Source: Planctomycetaceae bacterium
Lineage (GTDB): Bacteria; Planctomycetota; Planctomycetia; Pirellulales; Thermoguttaceae
Direction: 5' to 3'
Length of the DNA: 64,000 nt
Assembly: GCA_012719125.1 (NCBI GenBank)
Contig: JAAYAY010000362.1
Span: 1 to 64,000 of the forward strand
This document shows, one piece after another, positions 31,905 to 41,006 of this stretch (positions are counted from its first letter, which is position 1; each line of letters begins with the position of its first letter). The notes below the pieces were generated by a model, which worked only from the letters and a program-made list of their open reading frames with translations, had not been told where the DNA came from and did not search any database. The position numbers were made by a program, and so were the translations under genes.

Positions 31905-33326
31905 ATGAGTGACGAACCCCTGGTAGCCCTGGTTTACGGCACCCCCGAACTCCGCAAAGCCCTGTGGAGTGCGGGATATCATCCGTTCCTCCTGAAAGCG
32001 GTGAGCGTGGAACACCTGCACCATGACGGCAGACTGCCCCGGTTGGCAATCGTCGTGGTGGACAAGAAGGTCGGAACTGGTTCCGCCGAGACCATTGTGG
32101 CTTTGACCCGAACGCTCCCCTTGCTGGATGTGGTCGCCTGGGCGCCCCAGGCAGACGGGACTCTGGTGCGGACGCTCTTTCGAGCAGGTGCCAAGGACGT
32201 GCTTGTTGCTACCTCGCCGGATGCCATCGTGGAAGCCGTTGCCGAAATCGTCGACCACCAGCAGATCCTACCCAAAGTCGACGCCGCCGGATCGCGACCC
32301 GGCGTCAATTCCCGCTTCGAATCGCTCTGGAGCCGCAGTCCGGCCATGTGGGACCTGTTCGACCTGTGCGATCGCATCGCCGGCTCCGACGCAACCGTGC
32401 TGATCATCGGCGAGACGGGAACCGGCAAGGAGTTGTTCGCCCGGGCCATCCACCGCCGATCGGGGCGGCAGGGGCGGTTCGTCTCGGCCAATTGCAGCAG
32501 TATTTCATCGGAGTTGATCGATACCGAGCTCTTCGGCCACGAGCAGGGAGCGTTCACCGGCGCGACGCACACGAAGACGGGTCTGGTGCGGCATGCAGAA
32601 GGCGGAACGCTGCTACTCGACGAAATCGGGGATATGCCGTCCCAGTCGCAGCTCAGTCTGCTGCGGATGCTCCAGGAACGGTGCGTTCGTCCGGTCGGCG
32701 GGCAGGACGAGATTCCCGTCGACGTTCGCGTGGTCGCTGCGACGAATGCTTCCCTGGAAGAGGCCGTCGAAAGGAATGAGTTTCGCGAGGACCTGTTCTA
32801 CCGTCTCGATGTCATCCGCCTGACGATTCCGCCGCTGCGGGATCGCCGCGAAGACATCGTCTTCCTGCTGGGCCATTTCGTCCGCAAGCTGGCCAAACAC
32901 TATCAGCTTGCCCCCCCGCAGATGTCGGCCGGGTTTCTGGATGCTGCCACGTCGTACGATTGGCCCGGCAACGTCCGTCAACTGGAAAACTTCGCCGAAC
33001 GCACACTCCTTTCCACGCGCCGCAAGCTGTTGACCGCCAGGGATTTTGCCACGTCGATGGAGATCGAGGACGAGGCAGCCGGCACGATCGCGTTCCCCCG
33101 CCAGGCCCCGCCCAACGGAGCGCAGCCCTTGAGTCTCGATTTGCGAAAGTCGCTTGCCGAACATCTCGATCCGCTCGCCCGCGAAATGGAGGTGAGTTAC
33201 CTCACCGCGGCACTCCAGGCCACCGGCGGGCGAATCCAGGCCGCGGCCGAAATGGCCGGGTTGAATCGTCGGACCCTTTTGCGGAAACTAAGGCAATACG
33301 GGATCGACAAACGGGATTTCAAGTAG
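31905..33326 (+). CDS. Sigma-54-dependent transcriptional activator (NtrC-type)
   Basis: A 473-aa activator with three domains. Residues 1-120 resemble a response-regulator receiver, but the usual N-terminal acidic pair is absent (ALVYGTPE), so phosphorylation control is doubtful. The AAA+ domain has Walker A GETGTGKE at 169-176, the sigma-54-contacting loop GAFTGA at 215-220 and Walker B LLLDEIGD at 236-243, all intact. A Fis-type helix-turn-helix closes the protein (AAAEMAGLNRRTLLRKLRQYG). ATG 31905 has GGAG 7 nt upstream. It is divergent from the sucrose operon, with a -24/-12 promoter and paired dyads between, so it very likely controls that operon. Confidence 0.95.
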   Translation: MSDEPLVALVYGTPELRKALWSAGYHPFLLKAVSVEHLHHDGRLPRLAIVVVDKKVGTGSAETIVALTRTLPLLDVVAWAPQADGTLVRTLFRAGAKDVLVATSPDAIVEAVAEIVDHQQILPKVDAAGSRPGVNSRFESLWSRSPAMWDLFDLCDRIAGSDATVLIIGETGTGKELFARAIHRRSGRQGRFVSANCSSISSELIDTELFGHEQGAFTGATHTKTGLVRHAEGGTLLLDEIGDMPSQSQLSLLRMLQERCVRPVGGQDEIPVDVRVVAATNASLEEAVERNEFREDLFYRLDVIRLTIPPLRDRREDIVFLLGHFVRKLAKHYQLAPPQMSAGFLDAATSYDWPGNVRQLENFAERTLLSTRRKLLTARDFATSMEIEDEAAGTIAFPRQAPPNGAQPLSLDLRKSLAEHLDPLAREMEVSYLTAALQATGGRIQAAAEMAGLNRRTLLRKLRQYGIDKRDFK

Positions 33327-33376
33327 CTTCTCGCCTCGCGTAGCTCAAGAATTCCTGCCGAAGAAGGAGTAGGGTC

Positions 33377-34807
33377 ATGCGGCATCTTTGGAAGGTCACG
33401 TCGATTTCGACGATTCTGCTCGCTGCTGCGAGCTTACTCGCCCTCCCTGCTCTCGGACAGACGCCGGCCAACGATGTGAGCGTCCCTGGGGAGATGAAGC
33501 TCTGGAAAGAAATCGACGTCTCCGCCTGGAGTGGGTGTTTTCCCTCCCTCGGCGATCTCGACAACGACGGGCGGGTCGACTTCCTGCTCTATCGGCAGGG
33601 GCCGCAGACGACTCCCGGCTACCTGGTCGGCGTCGATCACGAGGGCAAAAAGCTCTGGGACTTGGGGGATTCGTCGATCGAGAGTCACAGTCCGGACGGC
33701 GCCTGGCAAGAGCCCGCCTTGCGGGGAATCGCGTTGGTTTACGACATCGACGGCGACGGCCGCTCGGAGGTGATCGCCGAGCTCTGGAAAGACGATCGGC
33801 CCATGCTCTGCGTGCTCGACGGAGCAACCGGCAAGATCGAAGCGGAACGCCAGTCGCCGTTCGACCTGGAGGTCCGCGGGGGAAAGCGAAGCCGCTGTCA
33901 TCCGCTTGCCATGATCGCGCTGTTGAAGGGCAAGGACGGTCCGCCCTCGATCGTGATGAAGTTTGAGGCCAGCGGACGGGTGCCGACCCACGCGATCGCG
34001 CTCGACGCGAATCTGGATACTATCTGGCACGTGCAGGGCGAGCCGACCGATATGGGGCACCTGCCTTCCGTGGGAGACCTGGATTCGGACGGGCGAGACG
34101 AGTTCCTGCTGGGAACGACGCTCGTCGACGACGACGGAAAAGTCGTCTGGCGCCAACCGGCCCAGAACCACGCCGATTGCACGGCCATCTTCAAACCGCT
34201 GGGAAGTCCAAGCCAAGCGGCACTGATCAGCATCTGCAACACGGGGCCCGCGTTCTGCCTCGATGCGTCCGGAAAGCCGATCTGGCAGAAGACGACCGAA
34301 GAGGTCAGCCACGGGCAAGGGATCTGGGCCGGCAACTTCATCGACTTCGAGCCGGGCGATGAAGTGATCATCCTCAAGAGCGGGCACTGGGGCGACTTTG
34401 TGACCGTCCGCGGTTCCGACGGCAAACAACTGGCCGCCTTCCAGCATCGCCGCGAGTTGAAGGGCTATCCCGACTTTCCTTGCGTCGTCAACTGGCTCGG
34501 CGGCGGCGTGCAGTCTCTGTGGATCCCCATCGACCGCTGCCTCGTCGACGGCTACGGGCAGATCGTTGCCGACCTTGGCTCCCACGAAGAACACGTGCAC
34601 GACCGACTGCAATGGGGCACGACCAAGTCGCACGTGGCCACGCAGGCCTTCGCCGTCGATCTGTGCGGCGACCCGCGGGAGGAACTCGTGCTCTATCAGC
34701 CCTACAACGGCAAGTCGATCCTGATCTTCACCCAGCCCGATTCAGACATGAGCGGGAAGACCTACGTTCATCAGAAGAACGCGCACAATATCCACAGCTA
34801 CTTCTGA
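33377..34807 (+). CDS. Exported FG-GAP/VCBS repeat protein
   Basis: A 476-aa protein with a clear signal peptide (hydrophobic residues 9-27 ending ALGQ). The body contains calcium-binding FG-GAP-like loops: GDLDNDGRVDFLL, YDIDGDGRSEVIAE and GDLDSDGRDEFLL, each with the D-x-D-x-D-G pattern. These point to a seven-bladed propeller resembling rhamnogalacturonan lyase-type proteins, but no catalytic residues were identified, so substrate and activity are open. ATG 33377 has AAGGAG about 8 nt upstream. It starts 50 nt after the sigma-54 activator, in the same direction, and might be cotranscribed. Confidence 0.85.
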   Translation: MRHLWKVTSISTILLAAASLLALPALGQTPANDVSVPGEMKLWKEIDVSAWSGCFPSLGDLDNDGRVDFLLYRQGPQTTPGYLVGVDHEGKKLWDLGDSSIESHSPDGAWQEPALRGIALVYDIDGDGRSEVIAELWKDDRPMLCVLDGATGKIEAERQSPFDLEVRGGKRSRCHPLAMIALLKGKDGPPSIVMKFEASGRVPTHAIALDANLDTIWHVQGEPTDMGHLPSVGDLDSDGRDEFLLGTTLVDDDGKVVWRQPAQNHADCTAIFKPLGSPSQAALISICNTGPAFCLDASGKPIWQKTTEEVSHGQGIWAGNFIDFEPGDEVIILKSGHWGDFVTVRGSDGKQLAAFQHRRELKGYPDFPCVVNWLGGGVQSLWIPIDRCLVDGYGQIVADLGSHEEHVHDRLQWGTTKSHVATQAFAVDLCGDPREELVLYQPYNGKSILIFTQPDSDMSGKTYVHQKNAHNIHSYF

Positions 34808-34835
34808 CAATAGACAGTCTTTCCCTCGTTCTGTT

Positions 34836-34864
34836 TTGAACAGGAGGGATCAGAGGTATCAGAG
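34836..34864 (+). repeat. Dispersed 29-bp repeat, copy 3
   Basis: Core GAACAGGAGGGATCAGAGG followed by TATCAGAG, the same word as at 5161 and 5268 with a few substitutions. It begins 28 nt after the FG-GAP gene and faces copy 4 about 190 bp away in inverted orientation. Confidence 0.6.
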
Positions 34865-35026
34865 AAAGTATGGCGAGAAGACACGTGTCGGCGGACACTC
34901 CAAAGATCAGGTGGGCCAATCGATCAAGTTGATATCTGGCACTAAATATGCGAGTGTCAGCGAGTCAACCTGGCTTTTTCAGGCCGATCCCGATCACAGG
35001 CGCCTACGCCAACTCTAAATGCCACA

Positions 35027-35055
35027 CTCTGATTCCTCTGATCCCTTCTGTTCAA
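35027..35055 (-). repeat. Dispersed 29-bp repeat, copy 4
   Basis: On the minus strand this begins GAACAGAAGGGATCAGAGG. With copy 3 it forms an inverted pair bounding 34865-35026, which holds no gene I can support. Confidence 0.6.
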
Positions 35056-35091
35056 TAGCCGTCTTCAATCCCTCCTGTCCAAGCCGCACGT

Positions 35092-36024
35092 CTATAGTTC
35101 GGCCAGACATTTGTCGAGGTAGGCCCGGGCGGCGTTGATCTCGTCGGTGACGGCGCCGAGGGTCTCCATGATCGGGATGCCGCGAGGAACCGGGTGCATG
35201 AAGATCTCGACCCAGCGGCTGTAGCCGATCTTCTTCAGGGCGGCCAGGATGGGGCGGAAATCGAGCGAGCCGCGGCCCGGCATCTGCTCGAGTTCCTCCT
35301 CCTTGGGAAGCTTCGTCATGCAGCCCTTGCCGTGCTGCCAGGCGTAGAAGTGGACGAGCTTCGGCCCTAGATCCTCGATCAACTGGGCGAGCAGCTTCTC
35401 GTCCTGGGGAAGATGATACGGTGCCAGGGCGATTCCCAGGTTGGGGCTGGCGGCCGCCTCGCCGAGATAGCGGATCGAGTCGACGCTCGCGATCAGTGCG
35501 TTGGCGTGGTTCTCGATGCCGATCGTCACGCCATGCTCTTCCGCCAGTTCTACGTGGGGCTTCATCTTCTCGACGAACTCCTTGACGCCCGCCTTCGCCT
35601 CGGCGCCCGTCACGTTCTTGGGGCCCACGCTGCCGCTGACGATCAGCGAACCGCCGAACTTCTTGAGCACTTTCAGTTCATCGTCCAGTCCGAGCGGCCC
35701 CAGGTCGTAGCGAGTCGTCATGCCGAGCGAGACGTTGTGTTTCTTCAACAACTCGGCGAACCTCTCGTGCCCCATCTCTTCCATCTGCTCGCGCTGGTTG
35801 GCATGAACCATGGGCCAAAGGTCGATCCACTGGGCTCCGATCTTGTGAACCTCGCCGACGACTTCTGCCAAAGGCAGCTTGCCGTACATGCTCGACGCCA
35901 ATGCGTACTGCAACTGAAACTTCGACGAGTCGGCGGCTTGTAGCGAACGGGGCAGGCAGGCCGCCGCCGTTCCGGCGGCCAGCAATTGGCACATCTGGCG
36001 ACGGTTGATTCTCGTGTCGATCAC
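35092..36024 (-). CDS. Tat-exported sugar phosphate isomerase/epimerase
   Basis: A 310-aa xylose-isomerase-like TIM barrel with an RRQMCQLLAAGTAAAC twin-arginine-type signal at the start. Barrel strands end in WIDLWPMVHANQ, VTIGIENHAN and LVHFYAWQHG; the Glu and His residues there are the expected metal ligands of the family. A late WVEIFMHPVPRG completes the barrel. Substrate unknown. The start is a GTG at 36024 with GGAG 8 nt upstream. It is divergent from the M23-like gene, whose promoter region separates them, and is only distantly similar to the isomerase at 1285-2229. Confidence 0.88.
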   Translation of the reverse strand: MIDTRINRRQMCQLLAAGTAAACLPRSLQAADSSKFQLQYALASSMYGKLPLAEVVGEVHKIGAQWIDLWPMVHANQREQMEEMGHERFAELLKKHNVSLGMTTRYDLGPLGLDDELKVLKKFGGSLIVSGSVGPKNVTGAEAKAGVKEFVEKMKPHVELAEEHGVTIGIENHANALIASVDSIRYLGEAAASPNLGIALAPYHLPQDEKLLAQLIEDLGPKLVHFYAWQHGKGCMTKLPKEEELEQMPGRGSLDFRPILAALKKIGYSRWVEIFMHPVPRGIPIMETLGAVTDEINAARAYLDKCLAEL

Positions 36025-36109
36025 GGGCGAGTCTCCGCGAAGGGTGGTTTGTGGTGGTGCCCGCCATTCTAGTCAGCCTCCGGGCCGATTTTCCACCATT
36101 TGCCCCCGC

Positions 36110-36138
36110 TTCACGGAAAATGGCAACGATCTTACAAT
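36110..36138 (+). promoter_or_regulatory. Sigma-70-type promoter for the M23-like gene
   Basis: TTCACG (36110-36115) and TACAAT (36133-36138) are separated by 17 bp, about 50 nt before ATG 36188. Four of six -35 and five of six -10 bases fit consensus. Confidence 0.42.
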
Positions 36139-36187
36139 ATTCGGGCGGATGGCACGAAACCAGATAGACTTACCGCGAGGTACACCC

Positions 36188-37672
36188 ATGTTCCGACTGA
36201 TTCTTGGCGCCGCAATTCTCGTTCTCGCTTCATCAGCCTCTGCCCGGGCGGCCGATCCGATCGAGCCCCTGTTGCGCACAATCGATCTGAACGTGGGCGA
36301 ATCGCAGACGGTCGAGTTGTGCGACGGATCATCGGCGACCGTCAAACTCCTCGCCCTCAATGAATCGCGCGACGACATTCGCGGGGCGGTGCGGCGAGCC
36401 GACGTGGTCGTTGAAGTGAACGGGGAGCGGAAGACCCTGACCGCCGCCTACTACCGCCTGCCCGTCGAAGCCGGCGGCGTCCAGATCGACTGCGCCGTTA
36501 CTCGCGGCTGTGCGACGCCGGAGAAAAACCCCTGGGCCTTGGACGCCGACGCCCGGTTCCGCCTGTGGCCGAAGAACTCGCCGTTCATTCGCCCGGAGAC
36601 GTTCACCTATCCGGTGAAGCAACTGTGGTTCGCCACCGACACGCAAATGGCCAATGATCCGTGCTATGTCAACGGCGGTGAAGCGCCGGGCAAGACCGAC
36701 ATCTATTACCATTGGGGACTCGATGTCGGCGGGGTCGAGGGCAAGGTTGAGATCGTCTGCGCGACCGACGGGCTGGTGGTTTCTGCACGGGGCGAGACGT
36801 TGGAGAGTGAGAAGACGGGCACGCCCGTGAAACCGCGTTACGACGTCGTCTACGTCAAGGACGGCCGCGGCTGGTACTATCGCTACAGCCACATGCAATC
36901 GATCGACGACAACGTGAAACTGGGCGAACGAATTGCCATGGGCTCTCCCATGGGAATTCTGGGTAAGGAAGGTGCCAGCGGCGGCTGGTCCCATCTGCAC
37001 TTCGACATCTCGGCGATGCAGCCGAGCGGGCGCTATGGAATCGTCGAAGCCTATGCGTTCTATGCCCAGAGCTACCTGCAACAGCACCCCCTTCCGCTCA
37101 AGACCATAGCCCGGCCCCATCACGTCGCCTGGACCGATCAGACCGTCACCCTCGACGGCAGTCGGTCCGCCGGAGTCAATCCCCTCGTCCAATATCACTG
37201 GACCTTCACTGACGGCGCGACTGCTGAAGGCCAATCTGTGCAACGCCGTTATGACCGGCCCGGCACGTACAGCGAGATCCTCCGGGTGCGCGACTCCGAG
37301 GGCCACGTCGACTACGATTTGGCCGTCGTCCAGGTCTTCAACCGCGACGATCCGCAGTCGCTGCCGCCCTCGATCCACGCCGCCTACTGGCCCACCCGCG
37401 ATCTCAAGGTCGGCCAGGAGATCACCTTCGCCGTCCGCTCCTTTCAGATCGGCAAGACCGAGGGACACGAAGAATGGGACTTCGGCGACGGCTCGCCGGC
37501 GGTTCGGGTCCAGTCTGACGGCAACGCGGTGACGCTTGCCAAGGACGGCTACGCTTTGACCACGCACCGGTATGCAAAACCCGGCCACTATCTGGTCCGC
37601 GTCCAGCGTACGAACGACCGTGGCGAATCGGCCGTCGGTCACGTCCACGTGAAAATCGAAGGAACTCCGTAG
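36188..37672 (+). CDS. Exported M23-type metallopeptidase-like protein with PKD domains
   Basis: A 494-aa protein with a signal peptide (1-21). The central domain (about 140-310) is of the LytM/M23 type: HWGLD at 175-179 supplies the HxxxD zinc ligands, His235 is a further candidate and SHLHFD at 268-273 gives the HxH pair. Such enzymes cut peptide cross-bridges in cell walls. Two PKD-like beta-sandwich domains follow (TVTLDGSRSAG near 330 and EEWDFGDGSPA near 430), domains common in exported planctomycete proteins. ATG 36188 has GAGGT about 7 nt upstream. It ends 4 nt from the convergent alpha/beta hydrolase gene. Confidence 0.87.
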   Translation: MFRLILGAAILVLASSASARAADPIEPLLRTIDLNVGESQTVELCDGSSATVKLLALNESRDDIRGAVRRADVVVEVNGERKTLTAAYYRLPVEAGGVQIDCAVTRGCATPEKNPWALDADARFRLWPKNSPFIRPETFTYPVKQLWFATDTQMANDPCYVNGGEAPGKTDIYYHWGLDVGGVEGKVEIVCATDGLVVSARGETLESEKTGTPVKPRYDVVYVKDGRGWYYRYSHMQSIDDNVKLGERIAMGSPMGILGKEGASGGWSHLHFDISAMQPSGRYGIVEAYAFYAQSYLQQHPLPLKTIARPHHVAWTDQTVTLDGSRSAGVNPLVQYHWTFTDGATAEGQSVQRRYDRPGTYSEILRVRDSEGHVDYDLAVVQVFNRDDPQSLPPSIHAAYWPTRDLKVGQEITFAVRSFQIGKTEGHEEWDFGDGSPAVRVQSDGNAVTLAKDGYALTTHRYAKPGHYLVRVQRTNDRGESAVGHVHVKIEGTP

Positions 37673-37676
37673 CTTG

Positions 37677-39713
37677 TCAATCGGGCGACCGACCGGCCAG
37701 CGGCTGCCAGCCGAGTTTCTGAGCGACGGCCGACGCATATTCCGTCGCCTCGTTCAGGTCGCCGGCGGTAATCGCCGCACGTTCGGCGGCCATGGCCGTC
37801 GCCTGGGGCATGTCGAGGAATCGCCGGACGTTCAGCAGGATCGGGCCTTCCCGGTGGTTGGTGGGAAGCTGATCCAGAACAAGCTCCTTGATTGCCGGTT
37901 CGAACAGCGAAGCATAGACGACCAGCCCGGCCGCCTGACCCTTGGCCTCGATCCGGAGCGGTGCGCCTTCCAAACCCTTGATGCTCCGTGCAGCTTGAAC
38001 TGCCCGGCGGACGTCCCACACCCGCATCCCGTCGGCCGTTTGGCCGAGCAGCATGAACCGCCGCCGAATCTGCGTCTGCTTCTTCTCGTCCCCGCTCCAG
38101 GCCGTGGGACCGATGCCTCGCGGCACGGCAAAGACCAGCGTCTCCTGAAGTCCGCCGAAGGACCTGTCGAACTGCTCGTCGCTCGGAGCAGCCCCCCAGT
38201 CCAACGCCTTCGACCAGTTCGACCATCCGTCGTTGTCGAGCACGCGAAGGACGACCTTGGCATCTCCTTTCGCGCCCGCCGGTCGAGCGACGAACAGCGG
38301 CAGGATGACGTGATCCTGGCTGCAATAGGTGTACTGCCGCAGGACGAGTCCTTTCCGTTCCACGGACGACTGCTCTTTCAGATCAACCGGTCGTCCTTCT
38401 TCCGGCCAGCCGCGGAACACCTTTGTGCGCAGCGCTTCCATCCAGCCGTCGCGCATCGCCTGCCACTGTGCCTGGTTCTTGGGAATCTCGGGCGGCGGCG
38501 CCGTGGGCACAAAGGTCTCGTGAATCGTGGTGTTCAACTGATCCTCGGGCAGTTTGTCGAACACCTTCAGCTCGGCCGGCTCCATGAGCTTTTCGGCGGC
38601 CATCGCCAGCAACGACTCGTCGCCCTTCAAGTGTTTGTTAAACCAGCGAAAGGCCGGTACCCGCAATTCCTGCGTGTCTTTGTGGGGCCCCGGGGTAATC
38701 ACCAGGCCGAACTGCTCTGCCGCGTTGTGGAGCCGGTAGATATCGCGAACCTTGGCGTGGGTGCGAATCACGCCTTCCAGGGGGAAGATCCGATCCGTAT
38801 CGCTGTTCTCCAGCATCAGGGCACGGGGAGCAACCATGGCCGCAACCTGCGGATAGTCCCAGCGATAGGTGTTGACCATGAACATGCAGTCGCAGTGGCC
38901 TTCGACGCAGCCGTCGACGACGTGGTTCTCCAGATCGGTGATTCCCGCCACCGGCACGGCCGCCTTGATCCGCTCGTCGATCGACGAAATCCACCAACTG
39001 TAGGCACCGCCGCCGCTCCGTCCCGTCACGCCCAGCCGCTGGCCGTCGACCTCCGGCCGCGATTGCAGGTAATCGAGGGCCCGAATGCAATTCCAGGCTT
39101 CGACCCCGGCGGATGTGTAGCCGCGGTTGTTCCACCACCACATGCCGTAGCGATAGGTTCCGTGGTGGATGCCCTCGATTTCGCCAAGCTGGAGGGTGTC
39201 GATCGTCAGGCACACGTACCCATTTCTGGCGAACCAGGCCCCGTGATGCTGATAGCTGGCCTTGTTGCCGTAGCTCACGCCGTCGATCTTCACGGCGCCA
39301 TGCCCGCACACGTAGAGCACGGCCGGCGCCGGTCCGTCGAGCCCCTTGGGGAGCCAGAGGTTGGCCGTCACGTAGAGTCCGGGCCGCGACTGGAAATGAA
39401 GCTTCTCGACTATGAAGTCGTCGCGTTCCACGCGGCCGGTAATCGTCGCCTTCAGATCAGTCCGTTCCGGCAACGGATCGAGTCCCAGCATCTCCAGCAA
39501 CTGCCGGTGGTACTCTCCGCGTTTTGCCTTCCAGTCCTCGAGGGAATGGACGTCTGCCAGACAGGCATCCCGCAACCTGGCCGTTTCGGCCTCGAAATAG
39601 GCCGCAAGGTCCGGCTGCACCGCCCAGGGTTGTGGTTCCGCCCCTCCCGCGAAACCCACGGTGGACCCAATCAGCACAACCCCCAACAAGGCAAATCGAT
39701 TACAGGATTTCAT
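37677..39713 (-). CDS. Exported alpha/beta hydrolase (acetyl xylan esterase / S9-like)
   Basis: A 678-aa protein with a signal peptide. The N-terminal half is an alpha/beta hydrolase: oxyanion region LYVCGHGA, nucleophile Ser233 in GRSGGG, a candidate acid in ENSDTDRIFP and His in PGPHKDTQ. Domain order and the YLQSRPEVDGQRLGVTG segment fit the acetyl xylan esterase / prolyl oligopeptidase-like group. The C-terminal 250 residues (from about 430) are an additional domain without a recognised family. It probably removes acyl groups from plant or algal polysaccharide. ATG 39713 has GGAGGTG 5 nt upstream. It lies downstream of the sialidase-like gene, 51 nt apart. Confidence 0.88.
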   Translation of the reverse strand: MKSCNRFALLGVVLIGSTVGFAGGAEPQPWAVQPDLAAYFEAETARLRDACLADVHSLEDWKAKRGEYHRQLLEMLGLDPLPERTDLKATITGRVERDDFIVEKLHFQSRPGLYVTANLWLPKGLDGPAPAVLYVCGHGAVKIDGVSYGNKASYQHHGAWFARNGYVCLTIDTLQLGEIEGIHHGTYRYGMWWWNNRGYTSAGVEAWNCIRALDYLQSRPEVDGQRLGVTGRSGGGAYSWWISSIDERIKAAVPVAGITDLENHVVDGCVEGHCDCMFMVNTYRWDYPQVAAMVAPRALMLENSDTDRIFPLEGVIRTHAKVRDIYRLHNAAEQFGLVITPGPHKDTQELRVPAFRWFNKHLKGDESLLAMAAEKLMEPAELKVFDKLPEDQLNTTIHETFVPTAPPPEIPKNQAQWQAMRDGWMEALRTKVFRGWPEEGRPVDLKEQSSVERKGLVLRQYTYCSQDHVILPLFVARPAGAKGDAKVVLRVLDNDGWSNWSKALDWGAAPSDEQFDRSFGGLQETLVFAVPRGIGPTAWSGDEKKQTQIRRRFMLLGQTADGMRVWDVRRAVQAARSIKGLEGAPLRIEAKGQAAGLVVYASLFEPAIKELVLDQLPTNHREGPILLNVRRFLDMPQATAMAAERAAITAGDLNEATEYASAVAQKLGWQPLAGRSPD

Positions 39714-39764
39714 CAGACACCTCCAAAGTTCACTGCGCAAAGCTCAAAGCTCATGGCTCACCGC

Positions 39765-40946
39765 TCACAGCTCAAGGCTCCACTTCGCCTGTCTCAGCAC
39801 GGCCATCGGCGAGTCGCTCATCCGTTCGTACCAGACGGTCAGCAGCGATCCGTCGGCCAGTTGAACGGTCGAGGGATAACCCAGATCACCGCCCGGCCCG
39901 TCGCCGGAGATGATCATCGGTTCCGACCAAGTGCTCCCGTTGTCGGCAGAGAGGCGGGCCTGGTTCCCGAAGGGTGCTCTGCGATAGCCGTAGGTCATCA
40001 GCAGACGATCGTCGGCCAGACGTATCAGGTGCGAGGGCAAGCCCCACACGCCGATCGGATGGGGCACCGACCACGTCCGGCCGCCGTCTTGCGATTCCGA
40101 CTGCAGGGTCTCGCCGCTATTGGCCTTGTTGTGGTTCCGGATCTGGGCAACGATCCGCCCATCGGCCGCCTCGACGGCGTGCAGTTCGTGGTAGCTCTTC
40201 GGGTCGTCGCCGTCCCGGGTGGGAATCGCGCCCTTTCTCGCCCATGTCTGACCGTCGTCGGTCGACTCGCACGCCCCGATCCACACCTCGCCACTTTCCC
40301 ACAGATTCTTGCCCAGATAGAGCACGCGGCCATCGGCCAGTTGGTTGGGGCCGTGGGGGCTGTTGACCAGGCAGCGGTAGGGCTCGCTGAACGTCTTGCC
40401 GCCGTCGGTCGATCGCAGCATCCACACGCCGAGCATGGCCTGCCGTCCTGCCTCGTCCAGTTGATTGTGGACGGCCAGCCAGCGATCGAGCTTTTCCTTC
40501 GGCCAGGCGCCCTTTGCCCCAAGCTCCAGCTTCTGGGCCTTTTCCAAACCGGGAACGTAGGCCAGCGAGGTGAACGTCGTGACCAGGATTGAGCCCTTGG
40601 CCGTCTCGATCACGCCCGAGTCGCGATCGTCGATCTTCGTGTCCATGAGCACGCGGGCTTTGCTCCAGGTCCCGCCGTTGTCGTCCGAAGTAATGAGTTC
40701 CACCCGTCCAAAGGGACAGACGTGCGCTTCGCGGCCGCCCGAGCAGGTGACCAGCAACTGCCCGTTGGCTCGCCGGGCGACCGTCGGCCAGCCGTGGTAC
40801 TTGTCCGGCTGGCTGCTGATGACCTTCGTCTCATGAATGGTGGCCGCGGGTGCCGCGTGGGCACGCGATTCCAGGACAAAGGGAACGGAGACGAGAGAAG
40901 CTGCCGACGCCTTGAGCATCGATCGTCGAGTGAGTTGGAGAGTCAT
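39765..40946 (-). CDS. Tat-exported sialidase-like Asp-box protein
   Basis: A 393-aa six-bladed propeller of the sialidase superfamily. Its signal MTLQLTRRSMLKASA has the twin-arginine pair. Five Asp-box (SxDxGxTW-type) loops are visible: SDDNGGTW, STDGGKTF, STDDGQTW, SQDGGRTW and SADNGSTW. Such proteins include exo-alpha-sialidases but many act on other sugars. I did not confirm the arginine triad, so the substrate is open. ATG 40946 has GAGGA upstream. Its neighbours on the same strand are an alpha/beta hydrolase (downstream) and a heparinase-like toroid protein (upstream), which suggests a glycan-degradation cluster. Confidence 0.9.
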   Translation of the reverse strand: MTLQLTRRSMLKASAASLVSVPFVLESRAHAAPAATIHETKVISSQPDKYHGWPTVARRANGQLLVTCSGGREAHVCPFGRVELITSDDNGGTWSKARVLMDTKIDDRDSGVIETAKGSILVTTFTSLAYVPGLEKAQKLELGAKGAWPKEKLDRWLAVHNQLDEAGRQAMLGVWMLRSTDGGKTFSEPYRCLVNSPHGPNQLADGRVLYLGKNLWESGEVWIGACESTDDGQTWARKGAIPTRDGDDPKSYHELHAVEAADGRIVAQIRNHNKANSGETLQSESQDGGRTWSVPHPIGVWGLPSHLIRLADDRLLMTYGYRRAPFGNQARLSADNGSTWSEPMIISGDGPGGDLGYPSTVQLADGSLLTVWYERMSDSPMAVLRQAKWSLEL

Positions 40947-41006
40947 GATGGGTTCCTCGCTATTGCCGATGAATGTGTTCCAGATGGGTGTAGTTGATTC
41001 CAGATC

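Noticed and set aside
37674-40592. 972-codon open frame on the plus strand
   Set aside because: It is antisense to the alpha/beta hydrolase and sialidase-like genes; no recognisable domain.
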